Below are positions 42,729-54,900 of a DNA stretch of 64,000 bases, piece by piece. The notes under the pieces were generated by a model. That model saw only the letters and a list, made by a program, of their open reading frames with translations. It ran no database searches and had not been told where the DNA came from. The DNA lies in assembly GCA_932521025.1 (NCBI GenBank), contig OW051472.1, positions 5,890,001-5,954,000 on the forward strand. The letters are read 5' to 3'. Made by a program: the position numbers and the translations under genes. The DNA comes from Oscheius onirici (lineage: Eukaryota; Nematoda; Chromadorea; Rhabditida; Rhabditidae). Numbering within the stretch: position 1 is the first letter of the stretch; every line of letters starts with the position of its first letter.

Positions 42729-43147
42729 TATATTAGTTGGAAAAAGAGTTAGTTGGCGACTTAATACGTGTTAATGTAAACTCCGGCTCCTTGACGGCTG
42801 ACGACTTTGGAGAGCACCTCGGCAAGCTAACTTAGCCCGTTCTTTTGCAATTAAGAAAACCTGATTTCGTTGGAAGACAAAAAAGTTATGCGCAAATGTT
42901 CGATAAATTATGATACTACCTGATAGCTCCGGGCACTCGCTTTACCTTAGGCTATCTTTTGCATCTAGATATCCCTTTTCTGAGTTGTTCTACACGTTGA
43001 AACGTTGTTAGAAAGCAAAAAATGAGTGAAATTAGGGTAAAACAAAAATGTCCGTTTTTTCCGCGAAAAATTGTGGAACCCCGGAATTTCCGCGGAAATT
43101 TTTTTTGCTGTTTCCGCACATCTCTGCTACACACAGACAGGGCTCAC

Positions 43148-43235
43148 CTTTAAAAGATACTGAATTTTGGTTCTCCCACCCTTGAAGGCCAACAGATAGC
43201 TCTCGAAACAGTTCGCAAATTTCGGACAGCTTCAT
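43148..43235 (-). CDS. Possible first exon of a downstream cistron
   Basis: An ATG 8 nt after the stop of the 53-residue gene opens a 29-codon frame (MKLSEICELFRELSVGLQGW) ending at a GTGAGC donor. Candidate later exons near 42910-42960 and 42745-42830 are open but I could not join them in phase. The spacing suggests an operon or a bicistronic transcript. Confidence 0.3.
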
Positions 43236-43243
43236 TTTAAATT

Positions 43244-43405
43244 TCAATCTTCTTCAGCCAATCTCTTCTCCTCTTGCTCCGTTTTCTCTTCTTCTACAGC
43301 TTTTCTTCGCAACATTGATCTGTATACACAGCAAAAGAAGGCGGAACAGGCTGTGAGAACCGCCAATATAACTATAGCAGTGATGATTATACAGATATGA
43401 GCCAT
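43244..43405 (-). CDS. 53-residue single-pass membrane peptide
   Basis: An intact single-exon frame starts at an ATG 6 nt after AATTTTCAG, a good spliced-leader acceptor. It encodes a hydrophobic helix (CIIITAIVILAVLTACSAFF) followed by a basic then Glu/Lys-rich tail ending EEKRLAEED. Length and layout resemble small type III membrane micropeptides that regulate larger membrane proteins, but no homologue is recognised. It is just upstream of another short frame on the same strand. Confidence 0.55.
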   Translation of the reverse strand: MAHICIIITAIVILAVLTACSAFFCCVYRSMLRRKAVEEEKTEQEEKRLAEED

Positions 43406-43583
43406 TTGAATCTGAAAATTATATTTAGAAAATAGCGATACTGGGCTCAGACAGCGCTTATCACTAAATCAATACATACCAGAGCAAACGGTTAGACTGA
43501 TGAGATTTGTTTGCCAAATTAATGAAGAAAAAGACGCATGTTAATATTTCATTGTTTACAATACAAACTGAAACGTATTTTTG

Positions 43584-44936
43584 TTAGTCGTTCAAGTTCC
43601 GCATCACAAGCCCCTTCAGATGGTCGTTTTCGTCGTTACTTTCGGCAATTTTGATGAGGGCACGTTGGTCGCGGATCAGCTCTCCCCAAAGGACGGAATT
43701 GTAGCATTCGGGACAGCTGACACGCACAGGAAATAGTTGTCTAAAAGTCTTGAATAAAAAAAGGCGAGTTAAAAAAACCTACAGGCATTTTTCGGCTCCT
43801 TGTCCATATGTGGCTAGACATTTCAGATGAAAATGCACTGCGCAGTTGTCCTTCAAACACCGGCCAAGATGACTGAGCTGAACAAGATAATATTATTCTA
43901 AGCAGAATCTAATACCGATTCTATCCGACCAGAACAGAGTTTACATTTTCCTAAGCTTGTGTACTTTGCAGCATCTTCTGCTACTGTAATGTTCGATTTT
44001 GTAACGAGACCATATGCTTTGTCCATGTGTATAGGCGGCTTGGTTTCTTCTGGAAACGGCAATTCTTCGTTCTAAAAAGTGTTTTTGAACAAGGACAAAT
44101 TACAACATTACAGGCAGTAGCCATCTAAATGTGAGTGCAAATCGTTTCCAAGGGCTGCAATTCATCAACTGGCATGCGATTCTGAGTCTGAAGTGAAGAA
44201 AAAGATAAAGAAAATGGTTAGAAAGTTAACCTGAAACCAAAGGGGGTCTCTTTTTTCTGTTTCTTCAAATTCAAATGCCGAATTGTTTTCGATTTCTCCG
44301 GATTTTGCCAGGCCCACTCGAATCGTAGAGCAGCCACATTGTTCGGAAATCCGTGCACAATACAGACCATTTCCCATGGCCCTCGGCTGTCCGTCTTCTT
44401 CGCTCCGCCCTTTTCTTTCCCACCATTGTGCTGATTTATTCGCCTGTTTGGATCTACGGTATAGCCGACATAACAACGATTCTGAACTTTCTGCATGAGG
44501 AAAAATGAGGTAAAAAGTAGCGACCTTGTAAGATTTATGAGTACTTCGGCTAATCAGGCAGTAGACTCCAAAAAACTCTTTTTGAATGCTTCGAGACTTG
44601 GGTCGGTTTTTTCGTGGAGGACTGAGCAGAGCCGCTGCTTGTGTTGAAAACGAGGCTTTCTGAAAGTCATTCTTCTAAAACAAACCAACAAAAAATTGCC
44701 TTCTTATCTTTCTTCTCCTTGAATTCGTCGAAATTCTGTATTGTTGGCTGGGAGATTGATCGTCGAGTGAGTTTCTTTACACTAGGCCGTTGCAGTTCGT
44801 CATTTTTTGTAACTTTTGTCAGTCTGTAGTTTACTGGCTGAAACATGAGCTTTTTGTAGGAAACATATAAGTTTACCTGGTTAGTACTCGTAGAAGGAGG
44901 CGAATCTAGTATGATAATGTCGTCGTCAGCATCCAT
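43584..44936 (-). CDS. slx-1: SLX1 structure-specific endonuclease subunit
   Basis: Exons are 44877-44936, 44700-44837, 44525-44659, 44231-44490, 44112-44187, 43916-44071, 43783-43877 and 43584-43740, giving 358 residues. The GIY-YIG nuclease domain begins [10 protein letters not shown] and includes [17 protein letters not shown] (catalytic Arg) and [10 protein letters not shown] (catalytic Glu). The C-terminal RING/PHD-type zinc finger has [20 protein letters not shown] and SCPECY. SLX1 with SLX4 cuts Holliday junctions and flaps in recombination repair. An N-terminal extension of about 95 residues with SPPSTSTNQ and basic stretches is longer than in yeast. The intron at 44660-44699 appears to begin GC (AAG|GCAATT), with 40 nt length. 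Confidence 0.92.
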
Positions 44937-46033
44937 CCTGCAAAAATATAATAGAGAAAAAAGAACTTCAAATCAAGTGACAGCAGAGCGAGATTACGTC
45001 TATCAGCAGTCAGCAGACGAGAAATTGTGTCTGCCGATGTTAACACAAAATAAACTAATCCGAGCTTAACAAGAGCACAAAAAGGGATGCTTACAACAAC
45101 CTCAACAAAAGCTGCAAAGCCAGACAGTCAGTGTTTTTTGAGTTTCCATATTAGGTATGTTTATCCTCTTTTGATGTTTTTCTTGTATATATTCGTGTGA
45201 CAGAAACTATAAAATTGTGGTGAAAAAAGCAAAACTATGCAGATCTTGAGTAGAAAAAACCTCCAATGTCCTCCAATGCCCAATATGCTAGTCACTTCGA
45301 GGAGATTCTTACCGAAACCCGAATCGGCTGTCGGACAGAAGACTGAAGCTTTCGGAAGCTGGGTTACCCAGATCCTAGTCAAGGTGTAAAGAGAAAGGTA
45401 ACTGAGAGTTAGAACGAAAGAAATGGAAGAGTAGAAACACCTGACCTGGTTTGGAAGAAGACGAGAGCAGAAGCGGACAACTGACGACTTCAATAGAAGC
45501 GAGTTGTTTGATTAGTTTCGACAAGTCGAAAGAGAAGATAAAGTTGACAAGACTTGACAAGTTTGAGATTGGAGCGACAAAACTTTTCTTTTACGGAGTT
45601 TGTACCAAGATTAAAATTGGAGTAACTGACGATTTGACCGAATCATATTTTTAAGCGCGGATGTGACAGAGACACCGAATTCTTTGTTCAGTAAAATGCA
45701 GTATGAAGATGACACTGTTCTCGGAAAATGTCTCTCCATCATGCATTGTCGCTCTGTAATTCTCTCTTCCCAATCTTCTAGAATAGTGCCAGTCCGAAGT
45801 TCAATTGATGGAGCAATCTCGAAACGAAACAAGGATTTGACTTTCGCGATTGAGAAAAGGTTCTGTTCTTCACAAGGCCAATGATAAAAATTGTATTTGA
45901 AAAACAACAAAACTTGAACAAAATTTAATAAAAAAAACCTAATCAAATTCTAGTTTTATTTGTGTTAATTTTTGCCACAGAAATTCTGTCAGTAATATCT
46001 GTCACCTAACGTTGAATTATGCATACTCCTTTT
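44937..46033. other. Region with an unresolved plus-strand gene
   Basis: Two open plus-strand stretches (45451-45653, containing FEIGATKLFFYGVCTKIKIG, and 45663-45884) are followed by AATAAA at about 45927, which would fit a 3' end of a + gene. I could not join them in phase and the opposite strand is open too, so no CDS is called. Confidence 0.3.
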
Positions 46034-46258
46034 CTACTTATTTTCCCCATCGCAGTCGAAACAGCACAAGAAACTGAAACTGCGGAAGAGCGTCTCGACC
46101 ATCCTTACGAATTTCGGCAATTCGTTCGTTTTTGCCCTCACAGCAGCAGGGTGTCGTCCTTGACATGGAGAGGACTCACTTTCGAACTCCATTTCCCTTT
46201 TCGTGGTCTCGTTCTGGGCTAAACAAACAGTCTCATCCGCACGAGGATCACTGACCAT
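46034..46258 (-). CDS. Possible 74-residue protein
   Basis: A single-exon frame begins 12 nt after a TCTATTAG acceptor-like site. It is charged with a Cys-containing C-terminus (FLCCFDCDGENK) and no signal or domain. The overlapping plus-strand frame is similar in length, so strand choice is uncertain. Confidence 0.35.
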   Translation of the reverse strand: MVSDPRADETVCLAQNETTKREMEFESESSPCQGRHPAAVRAKTNELPKFVRMVETLFRSFSFLCCFDCDGENK

Positions 46259-48999
46259 TACAACATTTCCTAATAGACACACATTGTCTCAACCACTTGC
46301 CCGACGGGTTCGGATCGGATAAGTACTGCTCTCGTTGCGTCTACGCCCAGGCAAGCGTACCCGTTTTCAAGCCGAGATAAGCCCGCTTCGTCATCGTTCA
46401 ACATCCGCTATTAGCTAATTGGCGAACAATCGCCCTCACAGTTTACACATCGGTCCTTGCTTTTTTTGTTGTGATACCCGTAATGCGTCTTCAGTTTGCA
46501 GTTTCACTGTACAGTACATTTTTTCAAAACAACAAGCTGTACTACATTTGGGCCGACAGAACCGTTCTATTCCTGTTACAAATTTGTCCCTATAGTTCTC
46601 TCTCGGTCCAAAACTTCCATCCTTTATGAAATCGGAACACTGGCAGTAGGAGCTACGAAGAAAAGGCGTTATTAGAAAAACAGACCCTCAGAAAGCACCC
46701 GCTATGTCAAACGACAGCGTGACACAGCGTAAAATATTGGAGCTTGTACTCCCAGCTTGATTGCCTACTTATATATTTCTATACCTCCCAGATCTCTCTT
46801 GTGTATCCAAACAGACTTCCAACAAACCATGTCTGACCTCATCGCAGTGAGAACCTATTTGAACACTTGTAATGACCGCACTTCTTTCTTCTCTAACAAA
46901 ATAAAAGATTCTGTTTACTAGGTACCTGAAGGACCAGATAACAGCTAACATCGACAACCCGTTATGGTCTTTGTCTCTCTGGATAACTAAAGAAGATGTG
47001 AAGACAACTGGTGAATCTACTTGTTTCATGTGCGGATAGTTAGTCTCTTCCTGTCGTCCGCACAGCAGTTGTATTTTGGATTTCGTGTGCGGGTCACCGC
47101 ACCTCTCCCCTGGGGGGAACCGGCATCGTATTCAGGCGCGTTTTTCTCGCCGACTGTCCTCACCAGCACAGATGCCTCCAACTGTGTCAATCGCCCCTGA
47201 TAGTCCGTTCCCCTTTCCGCTCCATCTCCCTCGTCGTCTTTCCTCCTCTCCCACACCAGCTCTCTTATCTGTTTTGAAACTTCTCGCTTTCTTTTGGCGT
47301 AACATTCCGAGATTGCATCTCATTTGCCCGGGAGCGGTTCCTCATCGCCTTCTCTCTCTGCCACCCGGTTTTATGTGTGCCTCCTTTTAAATCCGTCAAT
47401 TAGGAGAGTGAGAGGGTCAATCCTCCTTTACCTGTTGGCGGTTCTCCTCCTCTTTCCTAGGCGGCACCCCCTGACCACGGACCTTGATCCACATCAGGAC
47501 AATCGGCTTAACTCTGACTCTTTTTGAGTCATAGCCGTTCCAAGAGAGCTGTACATTTACGGGCGGCTCGCCTCAATTACAACGCCTTTTCGTAAACAGT
47601 CTCTTGTATGGGACTGGCTGTAATGCTATTCACACATACTTTCACCGCCACGCCTCGTTCCTTTTCCTTTTCTTGTCTCTTCTGGCCTTTATTTCTTCTC
47701 CTGGTGTTACTTTACAAGAAAGGAGCCTCTTTTTGAGAGTCCTACTCTTCAGCGTTTTCTTCGACCAGTCTGGTTTTGTCCCCTGGCCAAATTTTGGGAA
47801 ACAGAAGAAACCTCAAATTCCTAACACATACATTTTCCAGCTTTGTGATAGTCGCATTTGATATTTGGCGTTCGCGACTGCTGTGTAGATCGTCTTTGGT
47901 AACCTTGTAAAGTAAACTCCTCTCTAACTACAGAGAACAATTATGTATTTTTGGCTTACGTCTCTTCTTTTTGAACAAACCATAATGAGTTTTTGCCACC
48001 ATGTCGGTCTCCGTCTCGTAGAAATCCACCGTGCGACGGCTGAATTAAAAGATTAGCCAGTCTCCGAAACTGATTTTGACCTAGAGGATCACGTCCGGAA
48101 GTTTGTCCCCAAGTCAGTCTTCCAGAACGGTCAGGGTCAGGACATCTGCCATACAGTCTCTCGTAAATTATTTCAAAGAAACAGATTTTGGCGCGAGATT
48201 CGATCCGGGGAGGAATGTGAGAGAGACATGAAGACAGCTTCTGTGCGATGGATGGGGGCTGTTATAGCCACCCCCGAGATGGCGGGAAGCGAGAGTCGGG
48301 AAGAGGCAAAAAGTTATAGAGACAACCGGTAGCATTTCACTCTCGTCCGATCTCGCTTAATCGAGAACCATATTCTACTTTCAACTCTTACAACTATTGT
48401 CCAAGGATTTTGACCCTCTCCCAAATTGCCAGTCCTTCTTGCCTCTTCTCACGCTTCTTCGGACTTGTAAGGAACCATTCCTAGAATTTTCTTGATGTCT
48501 TCTTTTTGACTTTTTGTCGTCTTCAACTAGCCGGTAAGTCACTAGCTTCCAAGAAGTTGACCATAGCTAGGGAATAGGTTCTGTTTTGAGACTCCAATCA
48601 AAATGAGCAAAGACTCTTGACAGCAACCTTGACGCCATCGCTAATTTCCCAGGTTAACCTACAATACTTCTTCTAATTACTACGCGTCTCGTCTCTTTTT
48701 GTCTGTTTGTTAAGAGAAACCCATAAATAGCTCCTCTCTTCTCATCATCCGGAAACCTGCCACATTCTGTGTTTGTTTCCACCTGACTCCATTTTGGGTG
48801 GGCCACTCGAGAGTCTTTACTCCTCACGATCCGCGACCAGTCGTACCCCTCTTCCTCCAACTTTTTGAACTTTGAAAAAGTTGTGAACTAATGAAAGTGA
48901 AGGTTATTGTGGGCGGGAGCGTAATTGTCTCACTTTCTTCTCTAAAATGTCGAATAAAAAACTCTTATATCTATTTGAGAGATCCTCAACAACCTCAGT
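46259..48999. other. Intergenic region upstream of the PAN-like gene
   Basis: No frame here combines start, splice sites and coding composition. Pyrimidine-rich tracts dominate 47100-47700. I see nothing further that I can support. Confidence 0.5.
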
Positions 49000-51900
49000 A
49001 TGAGGTGGTGGCTAGTGCTGCTGACGGTGATAGGAGCCGAAGAATGTCATCGCGAATTTTTCGCTCAGCCTGTAGTCTACGACCGAGCTATGTCCATCGA
49101 CTTCTATTACACAGCGTGAGTTCTCTTCTATTGCTTTAAGGATTTTTTGTTCAGAATCAATCTGCAGTCAACGGCTGCCTGTGCAGCCTTCTGTGGAGAG
49201 AGACATTTCTGTCGAACTGCCGTTTACAATAGTAATGCCAAGACTTGTGCCATTTCTTACGAGTACACCTTGAATTGCAGGTAGCCATTATTTTTAATTC
49301 AATTTTGCTGAGTATCCAACATGTGGCCCGTTTACATTTTTCAACCAGTTGTAGACTTCTCTGACGTATGCTTCGAAATGGCTCAAAATACGGGAAGATG
49401 GAATTTCATTGTGACCAGTGAGCTTAAAGTTTGTTATGCAAAGTTGTAGAGCACACAAAAAACTTTTTTCTTTCTGAACATATCAAAGTTGGAAAATGTA
49501 TGCGTGCGAAAATTAAGATTTCTTTTTGACAACTCGAAGTTTAGAGTGCACCTAAAGCAGAGGCTCCGAGCTCTAATACAGCTTTTTACCGTAGCTTCAT
49601 ATCAATGGGACCCGTATCAAACGCAAAAATGTTATGACTATAATGTTTAAGATACAACAACAAAAGGGTCAAGGAATTTGATACCCGCAACTCGAGCAGT
49701 CATCTCGTCCAGATAGCCTGTGTCCCGAAATGCAATGAACGTACCAGCAGTGAGTCTTTTCTCTTTATTTACGAATAACCTTCCAGGAACAGCCGAGAAA
49801 CAGAAAATATTGACTGGTGAGCCGGAAGAGCTCTTTTCTGTCACTCCGTCAACCCTGAAAAGAGTCCAATTGATCACTGGCGAGCCGAATGATGGCTTTG
49901 CCAAACTAGCCAGAAGTAGACCTCGTCCTGTACAAGGTAACAGTCATATTGGGAGAAAATCGGGTTCAGATTTAGACACAAAAGTTGAGGCACCAGGGTT
50001 TGTTAACAAATTGGTCATAGAAAACTTGGGAAGTGGAGGAATTCTTCCCGTTTTGGACGAAAAACACATGATCCGAAGAAAGAGTCAAATCTGCTATCGA
50101 CTTCGCGAAAAGAAGTATCTCATGGGTTCGGCCTTTGAGACGCACAAGGATGTGTCTCTTCAGACTTGCAGGTGAGTAATTCGCAACAACTTACTAAAAA
50201 AATGTCTAGATGTCTCTGCGCCCACACCTACTTCACAAACAGCATCTTCATGTGCAAGTCGTTCAACTGGCGAGCCGACGGAACTTGTGAACTAAACAGA
50301 GGTCATCACATGGGCCGATACGATCTCATTGATGATAACCGTTTCGTTTACCAGTTTATTGACTGTGATATTCAAGGTACGAGCCACTGAATCAAGCCCC
50401 AAAAATGACTGTTTAGTTCTCATGGGCATTGCTTCCAAGTTCTGTACTAAGGATGGCCTAGCGATTTCCAGTACGACTACCACCACCCAAGGTTCGTTTG
50501 AGAACAATTTTTTATACTCGATGTTGCGGGAAATAGAGTACACCAGCTGTCAGTTATGATTTAAAGTTAGCTTAACATTGCCGCACTGAAAAGTACCAAA
50601 GAAAAAAAACTACCAAGTTCTGGATTACCATCCAACTCGACTAATCTCTTGACCAAACTAACTCATCTCGGCAAACTTTCCACTCCAAGTTAGCAATTGA
50701 CTATCTAAACCTGACAATGTCTGAATTGTGGCGACGAAACTCGTGGCCATGAACAAACGTCCAAACAGAATTCACGACAGACGCTTTAGATAGTTTAGAT
50801 CACACAACAAAATCGTGGCCTTACAAAAGTGGCTTTGGTTGCAAAAGAGACGAGTACTTTGTCTCTTTTCTCTAGTTCTAAGCGAGTTGAGGAGAGAAAG
50901 ATATATAGAAACCGTTTTATTTTTTTGTTCTTTTGGAATCTACTTTCACCAAGGACTCTGCGGGCTGCTCATCTCCATCGGGACGGATTTTCTGCCTGCA
51001 CACCACGGAGTCTTCTTCTCGGACTCTTCTTGCTTTACTGCTCCCACATCCTGAACAACCGGAGTGGCAATCACACTGCTTCTGTTGAGAGACGGAGTGG
51101 ATTGGAGGAGAAACTTGGCCAGATCCTGGGAGCTGTGAGTGAGACGACGATTGTCATTGGTGGAAGGAGTCGAGCATCTAGAAGTCGTTTCGTCCAGTGT
51201 GATGACAACGATCTTCTTGTCTTCCAGAACCGGCGTGTCGTCCAGAGTCACCACTTCGATCTTCTTCTCCGGTTCTTCAGGCTCCGTCTGACTCTCCTTC
51301 TCCTCCGTCTGTTTCCGGCCTCTGATCAGCTTGTCCAGCTCCTTCGTCAAAGCCTCTTTGACGACCGGATCCCTCTCCTCCATGTGCTTGTCCATATCCT
51401 GGTAGAGCTTTTTCAGTTCAGCTACTGCCTTCTCGATCTTCTTCTTCGTCTGATGTCGTATCTTGTACTTCTCGCCTTTTCGCAACATCCTCCTGGGCCA
51501 GCAGACGTATCCTTTTGCAGAATTTTATTGCCATCATAATCCAGCAAAAATAGAATCTTTTCAGGCAAATATTACCCTTTTTGCTAATCTTTCGTAGAAT
51601 CTATTTTAAAATGCTCCCAGGTCTCTGTCTGTCTGTCGGAAGCTTTAATTGGCAATCAAAATGGAGCAATTTGTGCGCACAATTAAGGGGAAAGGAGTTA
51701 GTGTAACAAGTTTAGACTAGTCAATTTGCAATTGCAAGTGGAATTTATTTTTGACTGGGATAGTTTCCAGAAAGTTGAGAATCAAGCGCGGGGAGGAGAA
51801 CAGGAGCACATGGAAATAGAGACAGGGGGATCATATACAGACGGAAATTACACGAAGAGAGGAGGGAAAAATTTGACGAAAGGGGACCATGGGGACATCG

Positions 51901-54900
51901 TAAATGGTAAAGAAGGTAACGGACAGGGATAGGAGAAGACCGGGAAGGCCAGTGGAGAATGCAGGGGTGGACAGGGAGAATGTGTCGAGAAATTAGAAAT
52001 AGTGGAGGAAAAGGAACAAATCGGCAGAAGGACAGGGGACAGACGAACAGAAGTTTGTTTGTCTGTTTGTCCGAGGCCGAGAACCGTCGTAGCAGAAAAC
52101 CGGGAAGAGCAGAGCACATTGCAGAATGCAAGGGTGAACAGAGAGAAAGTGTCGATAAATTAGAAACAGAGGGACAGAGGGAAAGAGATCTGTCTCTGTA
52201 CTTTCAGACTTTGCAGATAGTATTTTTGCTTCGTGTACAGTATTTAAACTACTCTTATCTATTAATTGATCTGGAGAGGGATCACACAGCAAACTGTTAT
52301 CTTTTTTTAAAAGGACAAAACTAAGTCACTTAGCCCTGGAGGGGCGCAGCACAACTTGTTAGATTATATTTTTCTTGTTCAAAAGGAAACTTTAACAAAA
52401 ACTTTTTCAAAATTCAGCTTTGGAAACTATCTCCAGGTAACTTTGTTCGGTACGATGAGTTACATTCGATGAGTGGATGAGTACGTTCCTGTTATTATGC
52501 GAAATTGTATACGCGATTGATTTGAACTCAATTTTCTCCCTCCGACCGCCTTCGGGAAGTGTTGGAGCAAAGTGCGGTACCCATTGACTCTGGTGATTCG
52601 CAGATCACGATCGGGCTAGAAAGAGCGTAACGAAGAAGGTTACGAATGAACTGGTTCTCGCCTGACTCATTGTCAGACATGAACTCTTTTCAGACCAGGT
52701 ATCAGGTCCACAAAAATGACAAAATGAAATCTTGAGACTCTAGAACTTTAAAAAAGAAGAAAAGAGACTCTAGAACTTTAAAGAAATGAATGTAGCAAGC
52801 TATATCTATTTCTATTTCTATTTATTCGCAATGATCATATACTTGCTATATGTTGCGCCATGCTAGCCTTCCATAGATCCGGATCTGTTCTTGCTGTTCT
52901 CCTCCAAATTTCTCCCAGACTTTGGTCGTCCTGTCATCCTTTTGCGCTTCCAAGGCCTCCATTCGTTCATAAGCTTAGTCCATCGGTCTTCCATGTTTGC
53001 AATTTTCCTTGCCCAGTTCCATTTTCTCTTGAGAAATTCTTTCCTTATATCGGGTAACCTGACCGTTTCCTCTAGCCAGTCGTTCGTTCTTCTGTCTAAC
53101 AAAGGCGTACAACAGACACGGCTCAATGCAAACCTTGTACAATTTTCTTTTGGCCAAGAGGCATTCGTCTATTGGTGAAAATCTCATAGAGCCTGTGAAG
53201 GCGGACCAAGCTGATCGAATCCGTCTAGTGACTTCGAGCGTGTTGTTCCTGTCAAAAGAGACTCTTGTTCCAAGGTATATATAGTCCCCGCAATAAGGTA
53301 CAATTTCTCCGCTGACAGAAATCACAGTCTGGGCACAGTTAGACATGATCTTAGTCTTCTGGAAATTCAAAGACAATCCACATTCGGAGCTTCGATTGGC
53401 TAAGTCCTCCAGCATTGTTTCAAGCTCTCTAGCTGAGTGTGAGAATAACACTGCATCGTCGGCATATCGTAGATTGAGCATCTTTCCATAGACATTCACA
53501 CCACAATTGTCCCAGTCCAAGCGTCTGAATATATCTTTCACGACGGATGTGAAGAGTATCGGTGAGACTGTGTCTCCTTGGAGAACACCACGTTGAAGAT
53601 CTATTGCCACCGGTTTCCCACAAACCCGAACTTTGACTTTGGCAGAACTGTAGATGAGCTGCAGGATCCGGATCAACTTTGATGAAATACCCTGCCGGAT
53701 CAAAGAATTCCAAAGGGCTTCATGTTCTATCGAGTCGAAGGCCTTTGAGTAGTCAATGAAGGCGATGTAAAGCGGGAAATTGTACTCGACAACTTTTTCA
53801 ATGAGTTCGTTCATGACTTGTATGTGGTCGGTTGTGGAAAACAACTTCCTGAATCTACCTTGTTCCGTCGGCTGATTCTCGTCCAAAATTCGGTGCATTC
53901 GTGTGTGTAGAATATAGATGAACACTTTGAATACGGTAGAGAGCAGAGAAATCGGTCGATATCGAACCGATATCGAGCAAGCTATATCGAACCGAATGAA
54001 ACTCCCGGGAAAATCAACTGTAGTTTTCGTTGAAATTTATAAAAGAAGTAGGCAAACGTCAAATCTGAAAAATGTTGAGTCACATTTGAGCTAACTAGTT
54101 TTTTTCAGCTGCAATAATAACATCTTCCACCGAAACCACTATAACTCCAACTTTCGAGCCATCTACAGAACTAACTTCCACGACAACTAATACTGAAGAG
54201 ACTACCGTCAAGTCTGAGTCGACCACAGTAGCACCTTCTAGTGAAGCGACGACACGAACAACAGAGACAACGGCTGAACCCACTTCGAGCACTGAGAATT
54301 CCATAACAGTTGAAGAAGAGAAGGCTGGATTCCTAGTGCCGTCGAGGAGAGAAGGATCTGACGAGTCTGGAGCCTCTAAGGAGGATTTTTTGAAAACTGA
54401 GGAGAAGAAAACAGATAGCACAAAAACAAGCACCGAACAACCCATCACAACTGAAAGTGTTACAGAAAATGCTGAGACGACTACTACTTCTCAACCGGAA
54501 GAGATTCTTCCAATTGGTGGGTATATTTTTGGGAAAACTTTGGGCTTCTTCTCTAGTTCAGAAGGAGGCACCTTTTTCTCGTTTGTTCCGCTCCTGGTAA
54601 AGCTCTAATAAACAGACTTTTCTATTATTCAATCTATAGACCAATTTCAGAAAAGTCGAGCTGTTTTGAGAGGATACCGGGACACATGATGGGTTCTGTG
54701 GCTGCCGCTCTCGAACACGACGTCAGTCTGGAAGAATGCGAATGTTTCTGTGCCAACAGCAGGTATCTGAGAGTGAAAAGAAACAAGTAACAGAGCTTTT
54801 AGGTCCTCCGGACGACATGGTTTTGACTGCACTTCCGCAACATACTACCACAGTGAGAGAGACTGCGTGCTGAATCTGGAAGACCGCTATCAGAAGAAGA

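Noticed and set aside
51745..52292. Cys/Pro/Phe-rich minus-strand frames up to 128 codons
   Set aside because: They fall inside repeat copy B and come from its simple-sequence core, which is open in several frames.
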